Positions 25,134 through 36,829 of a stretch of DNA of 64,000 nt are shown piece after piece; position 1 is the first letter of the stretch; every line of letters starts with the position of its first letter. The notes beneath the pieces are model-generated. The model made no database searches, was not told where the DNA came from, and saw only the letters and a program-made list of their open reading frames with translations. Both the position numbers and the translations under genes were made by a program. Source of the DNA: Cheiracanthium punctorium (taxonomy: Eukaryota; Arthropoda; Arachnida; Araneae; Cheiracanthiidae); contig JAWZYV010013018.1 in the NCBI GenBank assembly GCA_038373885.1, positions 1 through 64,000 of the forward strand, given 5' to 3'.

Positions 25134-27085
25134 ATCGCTGCATCTACTACGTTTCGTTGCCCGTAAGTTATGGGCTATTTAAATTATTTTTATTAGCTTT
25201 GATATTCAAACGCATTGACAGAATAAGTGTCGTACATGATTTAGGCATTAGTAATAATTTTAAGGTGAATGTACGTTGCTTCGTATAATACAGATGATAC
25301 GACGGACTTGATTGGGGAAAGTTGATTCATGCGACTACATTCCTTTGAGAATAGTTGAAGTCAATGAATGATTTTTCATTTACTATAAAATAACATTTCT
25401 TTCGAAATGTAGTATCTTTTAACCGTCTAGATTTGAGTAATTACGACTAAAGTTTTTAAATAGAATTTATTTTAATACCAATTACCTTTGTTTAAATGCA
25501 CAGCTTAGCTTCTACATATACCATACGAATTTGTTAAACTTCACTGATATGTATAGTTACAAAGACAAATTTATATGAGCATTATACAAAAGTAAAATTT
25601 AAATATTAGATTTTTTCTACTTAAATGTAATACAATAGTGGCACATTTCATATTTTAAATTTACACAAGGCGTAACGTTCCAAATTATAACATATAAAAT
25701 TCCCGACCATTAAATCAACGTTTAATTTGAACGCATGCAACCAGTATTTAACAATTTCATTACGGTGTTTATTTTTAAATATAACTAAGATTTATGTAAT
25801 TGGAATTTATAAATATGTGTGAAAGATTTTAATACTTAAGTTCTGTGCACCTTCATTTCGACCTTTTTTTTTCTATGAATTCCACTCGAAATATTGCTTT
25901 ATAAAATAGCAATTTTCTCTTAATTGCTATGCAATTTAGTTTTATTTTTAGAAATATCGTTTTATTCTATTATAGTGTTCTTTTTACACTTATCCAGTTT
26001 GTTCATTTTTGTAAATATAATAGTGCAGCTTTAGTAAAATTGTGTTGATTATTTCTTTTGAATTGTACTCTACGTATTTTAATCTTGGTACTTTTGAATA
26101 TATAAAGTGGAAATTTTATGAACATTAAATAAAATTTTACAAAATAAGTATATTGTCTTCAATTTTTAAGTTAGTATTGTGGGCTTACTGTGCAGTTGAC
26201 TTTGGTCGTTGAAATCAACTTCCGAATACAAGTGCGAATTACTGAATGGAAGACACACGTTTTCAACGAAATGAGTCTATTCCTACCTGTGGACAATCTC
26301 CTGTATTTTTTTAATTTTCAAACCTGCAACTCTTTGTTAGTAGATAAACCGCGTTGTACAGGGATCAGAATACTTTCCGTTTTAAACAAAACATTGCTTA
26401 CTACTTTTCTTAAGCGGACTACAGTTTAGAATATGCTAAATCCCACGTTTTTCTTTCATTTGGAGCAATTTGTACTGAGACTACAAATTAGAGAAATCGA
26501 ATGCAAACTTTAAGGTTGCTTTACATGCATCACGCATCTGTTCTTCCTGTTACCTAGCTTTTTGAGGCTTTTAGCTTTCTACGTTGAGACAGAAAAAAAA
26601 AATTCCTTTCCGAGTTGGAGAATAATTTTAGTATTCCGTAGTATACTATTTTGCTTGGAAAGACAGATTTTACGAAGCACCAATTCAATGTTCTAACTAA
26701 CAAAGATTCTGGAACCAGCTACAATGTTTTTTTTTATCTGGTGTAGCCGTAGGTGTTAATTTTTGTAGCTTGCAAGAAAGTCTGCAGTCCTTATTGTATT
26801 TTAATGCTCCACAAAATTCATTTTGCAGAAAGGATTAAAATATTTTTTAAATATAAAGTCCTTTTACTGCTGTTGTTTAAATTATGTAAAAGCATATTTA
26901 AGTATCAACGTAGTTCAACAAATTATGTGTGTTAATACCTCAAAAAATGCTCAATTTTTGTTACATCACCTCATTAATGTATGGACGCATTTTATTAATT
27001 GGAATTTTTTCTAAGGGGATGGCATATTTTTTTTCAAACCTAAGCATTTGAATATTTTAAGATATCATAAAATTTTACACTTTGC

Positions 27086-27952
27086 TGACCAAAATGATCC
27101 CCTTATGGTTAACTCTTAAAACTTATTTTTTCATTTAAACTTTAGTCCTTTGCCATCAGAATTTATGCTATACTTTGCAGCATAATCACATTTTAATATT
27201 TTCAAAGCACAATGAGTAATGAAAAAGAAATAGAAATTTTAGTAAGTGTCTAAAATATCATATAACACTCAACCCAAGGCTAAATGATCCTTCATTTGGA
27301 AATAATATTTAATTGTTTTTTTTTCGGAAAAATAAGATATAAAAGTACTTATGACTACACACAATGAAATAAAATTTTACAATCGTATCGTATACATGAT
27401 TTATTTGATGTAAATTTTAAAATTAAAATGTCACAAACAATAAAGTGGAATATATTAAAATACAATATACGCATAAATAAATTAAATAATGTAATAGGTA
27501 ACAGCGCGTTTCGAGAACGGTTGAAGGGCTGCCGTGACGCCTTGGACCCAGTATTGGAGTTTCTTCTGTCGAGATCATTTCACCAGGCAATATGGCTTCC
27601 CACTTTAGGTCATATTACTGGAACACGCCGTACAACATAACAAACTTAGCAAGTGTAATTCACTTCTAAAAACATACTCTATTGAGTATAAACAAAGTCC
27701 CATTTCTGCACATGAAAGAATTTATTTCAAAACTAATAGAAAAGTTAGTGCTTACCTTTTACGAGATATGATAAAACCCAGTCTTTTGAAGAATTCTATT
27801 CAGACACGTAATACACCGATATCACCTTTATTATAATACTGCCATTGCTTCTTTACTAAGCACAACCAGTTTGTGTTATCTGGTAGATAGCGCTGACTGT
27901 ATCTGAGAAAACATATATGGATAGTTTTGTCCGCTAGGATCATTTTGGGTCA
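27086..27952. mobile_element. Candidate element with short inverted ends (TGACCAAAATGATCC)
   Basis: TGACCAAAATGATCC at 27086-27100 faces GGATCATTTTGGGTCA at 27937-27952, matching over 15-16 bp with one indel. The interior has a GC-richer patch (27500-27640) with a 70-codon ORF that I do not recognise. No target duplication is evident. It lies just past the end of copy B. Confidence 0.4.
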
Positions 27953-27969
27953 CTCTCCCACTATGTATT

Positions 27970-27972
<3 letters not shown>

Positions 27973-28003
<31 letters not shown>
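27973..28003. repeat. TA microsatellite
   Basis: About 15 TA units follow the candidate element. Confidence 0.9.
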
Positions 28004-28006
<3 letters not shown>

Positions 28007-30280
28007 TGTGAAGTAATACTGTACGAAAAATTAATTTATAATTTTAACTACTAACAATTGCACATACATTTTAATTAAATTCTTGATTTATAATAATTTG
28101 TAGAACACTTATGATAAAAATTATTATCGAATTCATGAATTTATTTTATAGTTTTATCCAATTCCTCCAAAATATTCCAGAAATAAATGTTCTTTGGTAC
28201 TCATTATGTTTTCTTACTCTTTCTTATGATACTTTTGTGACTTTCAAAGAAAAGTGGCTTCGAATTGAAATCTTATACTCTTATCTAATTTATGCAAGAC
28301 ATAAAAGTGAAAAAGATATGGATCAAAGATGTAATCTGAGTATTCACCTTATTAAGAAAAAAAGGAATGTTATAATCGCTAAGTTATAATGTGAAATTAA
28401 CATTGTGTTATAGTTTTATGAACTTTTTTCAAATATTTTCTTTCTTGATTTGATGATTGATATATAGGGAACCATTTTTCTCTAATATATGCATGGACAA
28501 TTTTTATTTGCACAAAATCATAAAAACTGTTCAGCATTGCGTAGAAATCTAATTTTTTCTTTGTGAAATATTCATGAATAGTAATGATATTCTCACTAAA
28601 ATGTTGTAGTTTAATGATAACGCATATTTAGTGAATAGATAATTTCATTCATGAGCTTCATTTCAAAAAATAAAGCTATTAAAAGTAATACAAGAGAATT
28701 TATGTAATAGAGATGGAATTATTATATTTAGTTCTATTGCTCTAATTAAGTCAATTCAATGGCAGTTTGCCACAGGTAAAAGTCTGTGCAGAAAATTGAT
28801 AAGGAAGACGTTACATTAAAAATGCTTTAGAAAAACGTGTTGTATTTATTATTTCAGTAAAAAAAAGTCTTTTGGTAAGCAGACCGCAAAAATGAAAGTT
28901 GAAGTGAGAATACAAGAACATGCATTTTTTTATACATTTGAGAAATACAGTAATCTCAAAAAAACTTTATTTAATTTCGAAGAGCACCCTCTTTGGCTCT
29001 GTTTATTTTTCTATAAAACTTAACATTAAATTTGTGATGAAAATTTTACTGAAGATATTTCACTCAGCTAGAAATGCAATATGAAACTTGTTTAATAAAA
29101 TAATTTTTAAAAGTTCCATATCATTATAAATACTTTCTGTCAATTATATGAAAATGAATTATAGTGATTAATTAAAATTTTGCTTTTGTTTTTATTTGTA
29201 ATGCTTCTTTTTTTAAACTCTTAAGCATGATTTTCTAGAGAGTTCCCAGCATCTAGCACTGAACTTCCCCTCAAACTTGTATCTCTATTAGTAAAATTGC
29301 AATAATTGCCTTTCTAGCCGAAATACAAACATGCGAAACCATTTAACTTGCTATAATAGTTGCAATAATTGACTATTTAATTACTCAATAGTGTAGCTTT
29401 TCGTGAAAGGCGAAAGTTTTCCAAATTTCAAGTTGATACTAAGAAACTTACTCTAAGTAATCAGGCCGTAAAATTAAGTAACGAAAATCTGAAATGTTTG
29501 CATTCGCTCTATTAATCTCTATTTGCTACGAATAAATTATTAATGACATTATCTCGAAACTTAGTAAAGCACTTAAGTGCGGCGGAATATAATGCAATTA
29601 GGGTTATTTGTGGCTTCTTATGATGGCGCGTGACTTCATGTAACAAAGCGAGTTCTGCGTCTGCTATCTGGAAATGTTAAGTGTTTTAGATCATTCTTAA
29701 ATGCTCAAACAGCTTTCTTTAACGAATTTTATTAAGTTACGTTAATGAAAAAATTTAGGTATTGCGCTAATGGAATAATATAAAATGTTAAGCAATAAGC
29801 TTAAAGGCATGGCCCCAGGGTGTTTAAATGTAATTAATTTTAAGCTCATCAGATGCCTGTCATGTAGAATATTAGTCTATCACTTGCTACTACAGTATAC
29901 GACAATTTTCTTCACAAATCTAGATATAAAAGTTACCCTTTATCTCGATTGAAACATACATCACAGTATTGAACTGAAGTGAAGGTATTCGAATGCCTTT
30001 ATGAACTAAATTGTACTATTAGTTTTATTAGGTATGGTACTTGTTCTGTTTACAATAAGTGGCACTCATTTTGTAAAGAAAGTAAAAGAAAGATATTGCT
30101 AAGCAAATGGCTCTGCATATTATTAAAAGGAAAAGAAGAATTTTCCGTTAACTGACTTTCATAAATTTGTGTATCAAACCGTGAACTTAACATACCAGCA
30201 TGTATAATCATTAAGCTATACTTTATAAGTAAAGAAAGTGAAATGAATAAACTCAAAAATTATTTTTAGCATCTGCTGTT
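28004..30280. other. AT-rich stretch, no recognised gene
   Basis: The only notable frame is 92 codons at 28111-28389 (+), rich in hydrophobic and Lys residues with no motif that I recognise. AT-rich DNA gives such frames by chance. Confidence 0.5.
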
Positions 30281-30282
30281 CG

Positions 30283-30507
30283 GATTGTGTAGTGGCTAAA
30301 AAACCATTCTACCCCACCACGGTTCTGTGTTTGAATCCGGCATGGACTTGGGTGTCACGTCGGCCATCCATTCACAGGAGACAATGCTGATACACCTATA
30401 AAATACCACCATAGTACAGTGACTAGTAATACTGGTAGCGACTAGTACTACCTAGTAGTGGCCAATGCTATAAATGGCTTGTGCCCGCCGTTAGCAGAAA
30501 AAAAAAT
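30283..30507 (+). mobile_element. tRNA-derived SINE
   Basis: A Pol III A-box-like TGTAGTGGCTAAA (30288) is followed by a B-box-like TGTTTGAATCCGG (30328). A non-tRNA body of about 150 bp with several CTAGTA motifs comes next, and it ends in an A-rich tail near 30498-30507. SINEs move using a LINE reverse transcriptase. The family is not named. Confidence 0.68.
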
Positions 30508-31055
30508 ACATCCTAAGCACTTAATGCTGCAGTAATATTTTCTTACGCTACCTACACAAAATGAAATATTTTCAGGATTATAGTTCTCATTGCTCAGTGA
30601 ACTTTCACTGTTTCTTTTAATGAATAGTAACCATTTGTGGAAACATTTTTTTATATGTTGAAGATGTTTTTTAACGAGGGAAAAACAGTTGAGAAATCTC
30701 TATAATATGAAACTTATCTAACATTTTCTGTCCAGAAAGAACCTTGTCCAAAAGTAAGAAATTTATTTGGGGAAGCAGGGTTTAATATGACATCTTGTAT
30801 CTGTGAAATCAATTACGAATTGAATAGGTCATTAAGAAGCACGATTTTTCTCTTCATTTCTTTTAAATACATTTTTAATTTGAGCATTATTCTTCGAGGT
30901 TGTTTGTGCTGTTATGGCAACGCTACACGGGGGGCGATCTGCCTGTGAGGGTGTGTCTTGTCCGGAGGACTTTTCAAGTTATTCTAGCATGCATTATCGT
31001 TAAATCTGCAGTAAACAGGCCAAAACTACAGACCGCTAGATTGACAGCCGGGCGA

Positions 31056-31070
31056 TGGTGCCCGAACCGG
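31056..31070 (+). other. Possible tRNA primer-binding-site-like sequence
   Basis: TGGTGCCCGAACCGG resembles the complement of a tRNA 3' end including CCA, as used by LTR retroelements. It lies in a GC-richer island (30900-31090) beginning TGTTATGGCAACGC. No LTR pair, gag or pol follows, so this is weak. Confidence 0.22.
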
Positions 31071-31254
31071 ATATCTTTACACTTCAGCGTTGAGCATCAT
31101 TGCAAAAACATAAATGCAATTTTCAAAATATATTCTATAGAGTTAACGTCGTACGTTCAACCGTAAAAATACTCAGTTTTGGGATGCTTTTAAAATGCAA
31201 CGTAATCAAGACATTACCAGAGAGAAATTTGTTTCACTGCTTCTAAACTAGAAA

Positions 31255-31364
31255 ATAAAATACGAGGCAAATGAAAGCTCGTCTTCGAGCTACTAACGTT
31301 AACCTCGGGTTAACTGAACGTTAACCCGGAGCTACTAACGTTAACGTTAGTAGCTCGTATTTTA
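31255..31364. repeat. Nested palindromes
   Basis: A perfect 28-bp palindrome at 31329-31356 has half-site GAGCTACTAACGTT. The same 18-bp arm CGAGCTACTAACGTTAAC occurs earlier at about 31286, and GGGTTAAC/GTTAACCC forms another hairpin between them. The outer arms ATAAAATACGAG (31256) and CTCGTATTTTAT (31353) enclose the set, so several alternative cruciforms are possible. Confidence 0.8.
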
Positions 31365-31465
31365 TATTTATAGTACTTTGATATTTTAGGTATTTTATAG
31401 TACTTATTTTTTAATAGTACTGAGTTTTTAATTAGTTTTTTAGTATTTTATAGTACTTTGATATT
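31365..31465 (+). repeat. AT-rich tandem repeat with TATTTTATAGTACTT
   Basis: Imperfect units of TATTTTATAGTACTTTGATATTT recur right after the nested palindromes. They look like simple local amplification. Confidence 0.6.
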
Positions 31466-32171
31466 TCTTGAGAAACTGGAGCAAATTTCCATAGCAAAAA
31501 TCCATATAAATTTAGAACGTTTTCGTGGAGATATTACAATTACCATATTTTTGAGTTCATGAAATAATATCCTTCGAACTTTTGTTTTAGACAGTATTAA
31601 ATGTAAACTTTCAAATTCTCCTGTTATCCATTTTTAAAATTTTTGAAATCCTTTTGATCCATAGCTATAGGTACATTAAAAATTATTCAAAATAAATACA
31701 CATTCATGTCTTTAAGTGAAAACGTAATACTATTAAAAATTTCTATGTATTTAACTTACAACGCTACATTATAAAGAAAACAACGGTATTTTTCGTATGC
31801 AATATTCAATCCCAATTGACTTCAATAATTGACAACATTATTGACTTCAAGGTTCATACATTGAACCAGTTTTGTAAGAATATTTATTTATACTCTTTTT
31901 CAACCCAACCTGACAGTGTGTGGAAAGCTGCGGGTGCCGTATTGCAACGCTTGTCAAGTATGCATGCGAGCTTTGGATAGTAAAGCCTTGACGCAATCAA
32001 CACACGTTCTTTTAAATAATGGCGAAATATTAAATTACTGAGCACGCTAATTTTAGTTTGATTTAATAAACATGCTTTTTTCAATTTAACAATGAATTTA
32101 ACATAAAAAAGTAGGACACATACGGCCGAACTATATTGTAAGGACGGAAGGACACAAGGCATAGCTACGTA

Positions 32172-32345
32172 CTGTCAGGTTAGGTTGAACTAGAGGTTTT
32201 TCTGTTTAGTCCCAAAGAAAGCTTCATCCTCATTTTATCGACTCACTTAAGGGATGAAAGGCTGAGTCAAACTTGCCCAGCCCGAGCTCTGAACCTAAGA
32301 CCTGCGACACGACAGCACAACGTGTTAACCATTACATCAAAATTA
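32172..32345 (-). mobile_element. tRNA-derived SINE (minus strand)
   Basis: Read on the minus strand, an A-box-like TGATGTAATGGTTAACACG is followed by a degenerate B box, AGGTTCAGAGCTCGGGC. A body with CCCTTAAGTGAGTCGATAAA and an unclear tail near 32172 come after. It differs from the SINE at 30283. Confidence 0.6.
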
Positions 32346-32689
32346 TTCAGCCATACTCACATTTTATTTATTTATGTTGTTTTAACTGCATAGCTCATAT
32401 GCGCTTAGTTAAAAATTACGATTTCTTTTAATACATTCCAGATACTTCAATTTTTAAAAAAGAAAGTATTTTAGATGTTTATATTTATTTATAAATATCT
32501 CCAATAATGTGTACACATGCTTGTGGACATTTTTTTCACTTTTCAAATGATGATGGCCACAGTTTTACAGTCGGAATTTCATTTTTTGAAGTAAAACTTC
32601 TTTAGGCGCAACTAGGGAGTAACTCAGATACTTTTTCTGAAGTAACGCTCATGTGGTTTTGGAGAAAGCGGAAGCTGCCTGCGATCGAA

Positions 32690-33010
32690 CCCAACCAGCA
32701 GGTGAAAACTACGGTTTAAGAACACGGTGATAGAAAAACATGAAGAAATGGAACCTGCAATCGAGCCAAACTAGCAGACGAAAACTACATTTCAAGAGCA
32801 CGGAAACAGAATAAGCAGAGGAAAACAAAGGTTTAAGAACACTGCCATAGAAAAAGGCAATAGTAGACCCCATGTGCATTCGATATCAACCAACAGAGGA
32901 AAACACCAGTTTAGGAACACAGTTAAAGAAAAATACCACAGCATAGACATTCTCTCGATTCAAATCCTACGGAAAAACGTTTTAAGAAAACAGTGAAAGA
33001 ATAATAGTCC
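32690..33010 (+). repeat. Irregular minisatellite
   Basis: Around five imperfect units of 55-80 bp share GAGGAAAAC, GGTTTAAGAACACGG and ATAGAAAAA, with the intervening text varying in length. There are no protein motifs. Unequal units and spacers rule out a CRISPR-type array. Confidence 0.7.
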
Positions 33011-33029
33011 AACACGGACACTTCCTGGA

Positions 33030-33320
33030 TGCTAACATAAGTTGACCATATTTCTAAACAGTATTTTGGGGACAAATCAAGCATTGTCCTGGAATCCAAG
33101 GAAAACTTGGGGACACTAGAAAATATCTTTGGGGACTTATTCGAGGACACAACATATTACCATGCTAATAGCTCTTTATATCAATTGTGTATTCTAATTT
33201 CTAATAAGTAAATGGAAGTATTTATAAATATTTATTTAAACAGAAATATGAAAGTAAAACCATGTTGAAATATTGCATTTTTTCATAATTTAATACTTGG
33301 CATAGTATTTGTATTTTTCA
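33030..33320. mobile_element. Relative of the GGGGACA MITE, one end only
   Basis: AAGTTGACCATATTTC at 33038 and several TTGGGGACA motifs match the design of the element at 14158. TTCATAATTTAATAC is shared too. The right inverted end is not found; further GGGGAC motifs at 33697 and 33763 may be a second fragment. Confidence 0.45.
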
Positions 33321-33814
33321 GAAGACATTGCTTTTTACATTGGCTCGTTTTGTGATCATTTTTCATGAAACCTTTTACACCCTCTAAAATAAGTATTCGA
33401 GTACAAGAAAAATTTCGTACTTCAATTTCATATTTAAAGCATGGTTATTCCTGAAAAGTGATTAATCATTAACAAAACTGAAATGGGAAATTTGACTCAT
33501 AATCGAATACTTTATTGAATATCTGTACACGCTACACATACAATGACAACAAACGCTTTCAGAGATCGAATTTCATTGTTTCTCTGAGTAGAAGGCGCTT
33601 TGAGTTGTTTTATTTTTCTCATTTCTTCATTTTTTTTTCTGAAAGAAATAAACTAAACGGAAACTTTAAGGGGAAAAATGTACAAATCTTTAAATTTGGG
33701 GACTTTTCGCGTCCCCAAGAAGTCAAGGTATTTGTAGGGACAAAGTAAAAAAAATCTATATTTGGGGACTGACGGGGGGGGGTGCATCGTTCCCATGCAG
33801 TTTCTTCGCGAGGG

Positions 33815-35717
33815 CGAAAGCCCACAGCTCGCCCATCTAAAAAGCAGAAGATTGCAGCGCTCAGAGATAAAAGTCGTTAGGAAAAGCTGAAAACATCAGC
33901 TGATTTGTATACTAATAATAATGACTTGGATATATCTACACCTGTAGAACCACGATCTTCCAACAGTGTGGAATCTATGTATATTCCAGAAAAAGAAAAT
34001 ATTATTAAAACCAAAGTTCTTTCGCCCCAAAATAACAGCAGAACTGCTCAAAATTTTGAATACTTTGATTCTGAATGCCCGTCTGTAAATCCTGCCCGTC
34101 TGTAGGAGACCTGCATATACAATAGTTCATGACAGCATGTGGAATGAACTGCTCAAGAATCTTTCTTGTCAAAAGTGTGGCATGAATCAACTAAATGTTG
34201 CAAATAATAGCTCATTTGGTTATTCGGCTAAACTTAACTTGAGCTGCTTGTCGTGCAAGGCAAGCTATGGCAGCACATTTTCCAGCCCTCGTCTGACTGT
34301 GCGAAGGAGGTTCGAAGTTAATAAAACCACGGTGGAAGCCTTCTTAAATATGGGCAAACGCCATGCAGCAATGGAGAACTTTTCTATGACTCTCGGTTTG
34401 CATGCTCTTGACAGAAAAACATTTGATAAGTGCGTTGTGCAAATTTATGAAGAGAGCAAGCATACTCGTGAAACTGTTTTATATATGGCACGAATAAAAG
34501 TTCGAGAAATTTATGAATCCCATGATTCTAAATGCATTTCCAGTCCCACGATAGATATTGGAGTGTCATATGACGGTTCGTGGCAAAAACGTGGTCATAC
34601 CTCATTATATGGTATTGGCTGCGTAATTGACGTCATGACCGGTCTAATAATAGATTATCATATTCTATCAAAGTACTGCCATGATTGTGTTAAAACAGCA
34701 TCAGATTTAAATCAAACTTCTGCGGAGTATGCTGTATGGCTTGAACAGCATAAAAACTCCGGTTTTTGCAAAAAAAATTACGAAGAATCGTCTGGTGCAA
34801 TGGAAGTGCACATAGCACAGATTCTATGGAAACGCTCCATCGAAAATTGCCATATGCGGTATACAACTGTACTTTCCGATGGAGATTCGAAAACCTTTAT
34901 CAGTTTATCTAAACTGAACATTTATGATAATACATCAATTATAAAGGAAGAATGCTTAAACCATATTGCTAAACGTCTTGGTACAGCATTGAGAAACACA
35001 GTTAAAGTGTGGCGAGCAAGAGGTGTATGTTTAGGGGGTAAAAAGAAAGGAAGCTTGACGGAGGAAACAATTATGAAATTAACGAACTACTATAGGAAAG
35101 CGATCAAAGACAATGTACCGGACATTAACAAACTGAAATCTGCAATATTTGCTTCCCTTTATCATTGTATGTCAACAAATAAAAAACCGCAACACTATAA
35201 ATGCCCCACAGGATCCCGGTCATGGTGCCTTTACAATAGAGCATTGGATGCGAATTTAAAAGTGCCTAGTCACGATACAATGAAAACCACGTTATCTCAA
35301 GATGTCGTGTCTAAAATTCTCCCCATCTACCAAAGACTGGCTGGTGATGAAATTTTGAAGAGGTGTACTTCGGGAAAAACACAAAACTCAAATGAGAGTT
35401 TTCATAGTGTATTATGGCGACATAGCCCTAAAGATACATTCACTTCGAAGAAAAGATTGGAGCTATCTGCAATATCTGCAGTTAGTGAATTCAACATGGG
35501 TTGTGTCGAGAATATGAATGCAAAAATACTGAATTATTTACGAGTTTCTGCTATTCAAATCGCTAAAAGGCGTGATAAGCGTCGATTGCAGCAAAGTATT
35601 TGTCGCAGTCATTTAAATTATAAACGCAAATTACAAAATAAGAAAGTCAACAAAAATAACAAAGCTAGAAAAACAGCAAAAAAAGAAGGGGTATCATACA
35701 GTGCAGGTGCATTTTAG
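33815..35717 (+). pseudogene. Mutator-like (MULE) transposase, nearly open but broken at the N terminus
   Basis: Transposases of this class cut and paste their own DNA in the nucleus. The main open frame is 34137-35717 (526 codons). It has a zinc-ribbon-like CxxC pair (Cys11/14 and Cys37/40), VSYDGSWQKRG with a probable catalytic Asp146, LSDGDSK with Asp248, ECLNHIAKRLGTALR, and KTQNSNESFHSVLWRHSPK with a probable catalytic Glu420, then a Lys/Arg-rich tail. These motifs are diagnostic of the arthropod Mutator-like family. Coding sequence continues upstream: a basic segment from 33815 reads in frame with 33905-34102, broken by TAG at 33878-33880. A frame change is needed between about 34085 and 34120 to reach the main frame. 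No clear Met starts the upstream part. TGCCCGTCTGTA occurs twice at the break, 17 bp apart. The core looks intact, so inactivation may be recent. Terminal repeats were not identified. Confidence 0.88.
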
Positions 35718-36055
35718 TGATTATAGTTGTAAATATTAAAGTGCTGCAGCATCCTGTGAAATTTTTAGTAGTATGTATAAATTCGGCTTGTTATGTGTTT
35801 TTTTATGAGTAATTACTTCATAACCCTAATTTTGAATAAGTATAGAGCTTCAAATTATAACGACAAAGTATTTCATACATAATATATATATTCGCAAAAC
35901 TGATTTTGTTTTTCATGTACGTTTAAATCTTTGCTGTTTATTGGCAATTCATTATTTCCATGCTTGCTTTCAAATACAGTTCCAAAATGTTTCATGTACA
36001 TTACTGTTTTCTTAAAATTTCTTAGATATTTAGTTAAAATGCAAACACAGAAATA

Positions 36056-36820
36056 CCTTAGTTATATAATTAAAAACATTAAAAGCCATTAAAATTTCTG
36101 TAAAATCTAAAAAACACGAACCATTTTAGCGCTTTCGGCAGTTAATCCACTACCGTCTTCAGAACTGAGGACGCCTGGCTCGCTGCTCGCTTCTTCATTA
36201 ATTCCAGCCACGATTCCTCTATTTGCGCATGCGCCATGTCGTTGACAGCTCCCTCTTGTGTCATTATTTCCAACGCTTCCCGTTTCAAACCATAACTGTG
36301 GTTATTGTAATTAGCTATTTTCTTAACATTTATGCAATCTATATAATTTCTTTTAAGGCTAGGCGGGAGAGGGCTGTACTTTGTCTTGTGGTTATTGTAA
36401 TTAGCTATTTTCTTAACATTTATGAAATCTATATCGATATTTTCTTTTAAGGCTAGGCGGGAGAGGGCTGTACTTTGTCTCGAGATAAAGTCCAGCCCTC
36501 TCCCGCCTAGCCTTAAAAGAAAATATCGATATAGATTTCATAAATGTTAAAAAATAGCTAATTACAATAACCACAGTTATGGTTTGAAACGGGAAGCGTT
36601 GGAAATAATGACACAAGAGGGAGCTGTCAACGACATGGCGCATGCGCAAATAGAGGAATCGTGGCTGGAGTTAATGAAGAAGCGGGGAGCGAGCCAGGCG
36701 GGCTCAGTTCTGAAGACGGCAGTGGATTAACTGCCGAAAGCGCTAAAATGGCTCATGTTTTTTAGATTTTACGGAAATTTTAATGGCTTTTAATGTTTTT
36801 AATTATATTTCTTAGATATT
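36056..36820. mobile_element. Foldback element, arms over 300 bp
   Basis: The sequence folds back on itself about 36480. The left arm begins near TTATATAATTAAAAACATTA (36061) and the right arm mirrors it, ending near 36815. The arms share features such as TTTTAGCGCTTTCGGCAGTT (36124) and its complement at 36731, and GCGCATGCGCCATGTCGTTG (36225) and its complement. It follows the Mutator-like transposase by about 340 bp, but a link is not shown. Frames in the arms are mirror images, not genes. Confidence 0.82.
36298..36478 (+). repeat. 90-bp tandem duplication within the foldback arm
   Basis: Two units, about 36298-36387 and 36388-36478, both run from GTGGTTATTGTAATTAGC to GAGAGGGCTGTACTTTGTCT. 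The right arm of the foldback has this segment only once, so the duplication arose after the arms formed. Confidence 0.8.
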
Positions 36821-36829
36821 CTTTAAAAA

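Larger units (their letters stand above)
17500..26930 (+). repeat. Large segmental duplication, copy B (non-coding)
   Basis: This is the diverged partner of copy A, in the same orientation. It carries the same sequence order and two modules in matching places, plus its own insertions: the foldback element at 21487-22192 and an extra segment of about 430 bp around 24670-25400. No gene is recognised. The left limit is uncertain, because module copy 3 at 15871 suggests that the repeated architecture reaches further left. The divergence implies an old duplication. Beyond the listed entries I see only AT-rich sequence. Confidence 0.72.

Noticed and set aside
28111..28389. 92-codon ORF as a possible gene
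   Set aside because: No motif, signal or homology is recognised, and AT-rich flanks give such frames by chance.
30900..31090. LTR retroelement 5' end with primer binding site
   Set aside because: Only a 15-base resemblance; there is no second LTR or coding sequence. Kept as a low-confidence site only.
32690..33010. CRISPR array
   Set aside because: Repeats are imperfect and of uneven spacing, there are no cas genes, and the DNA is eukaryotic.
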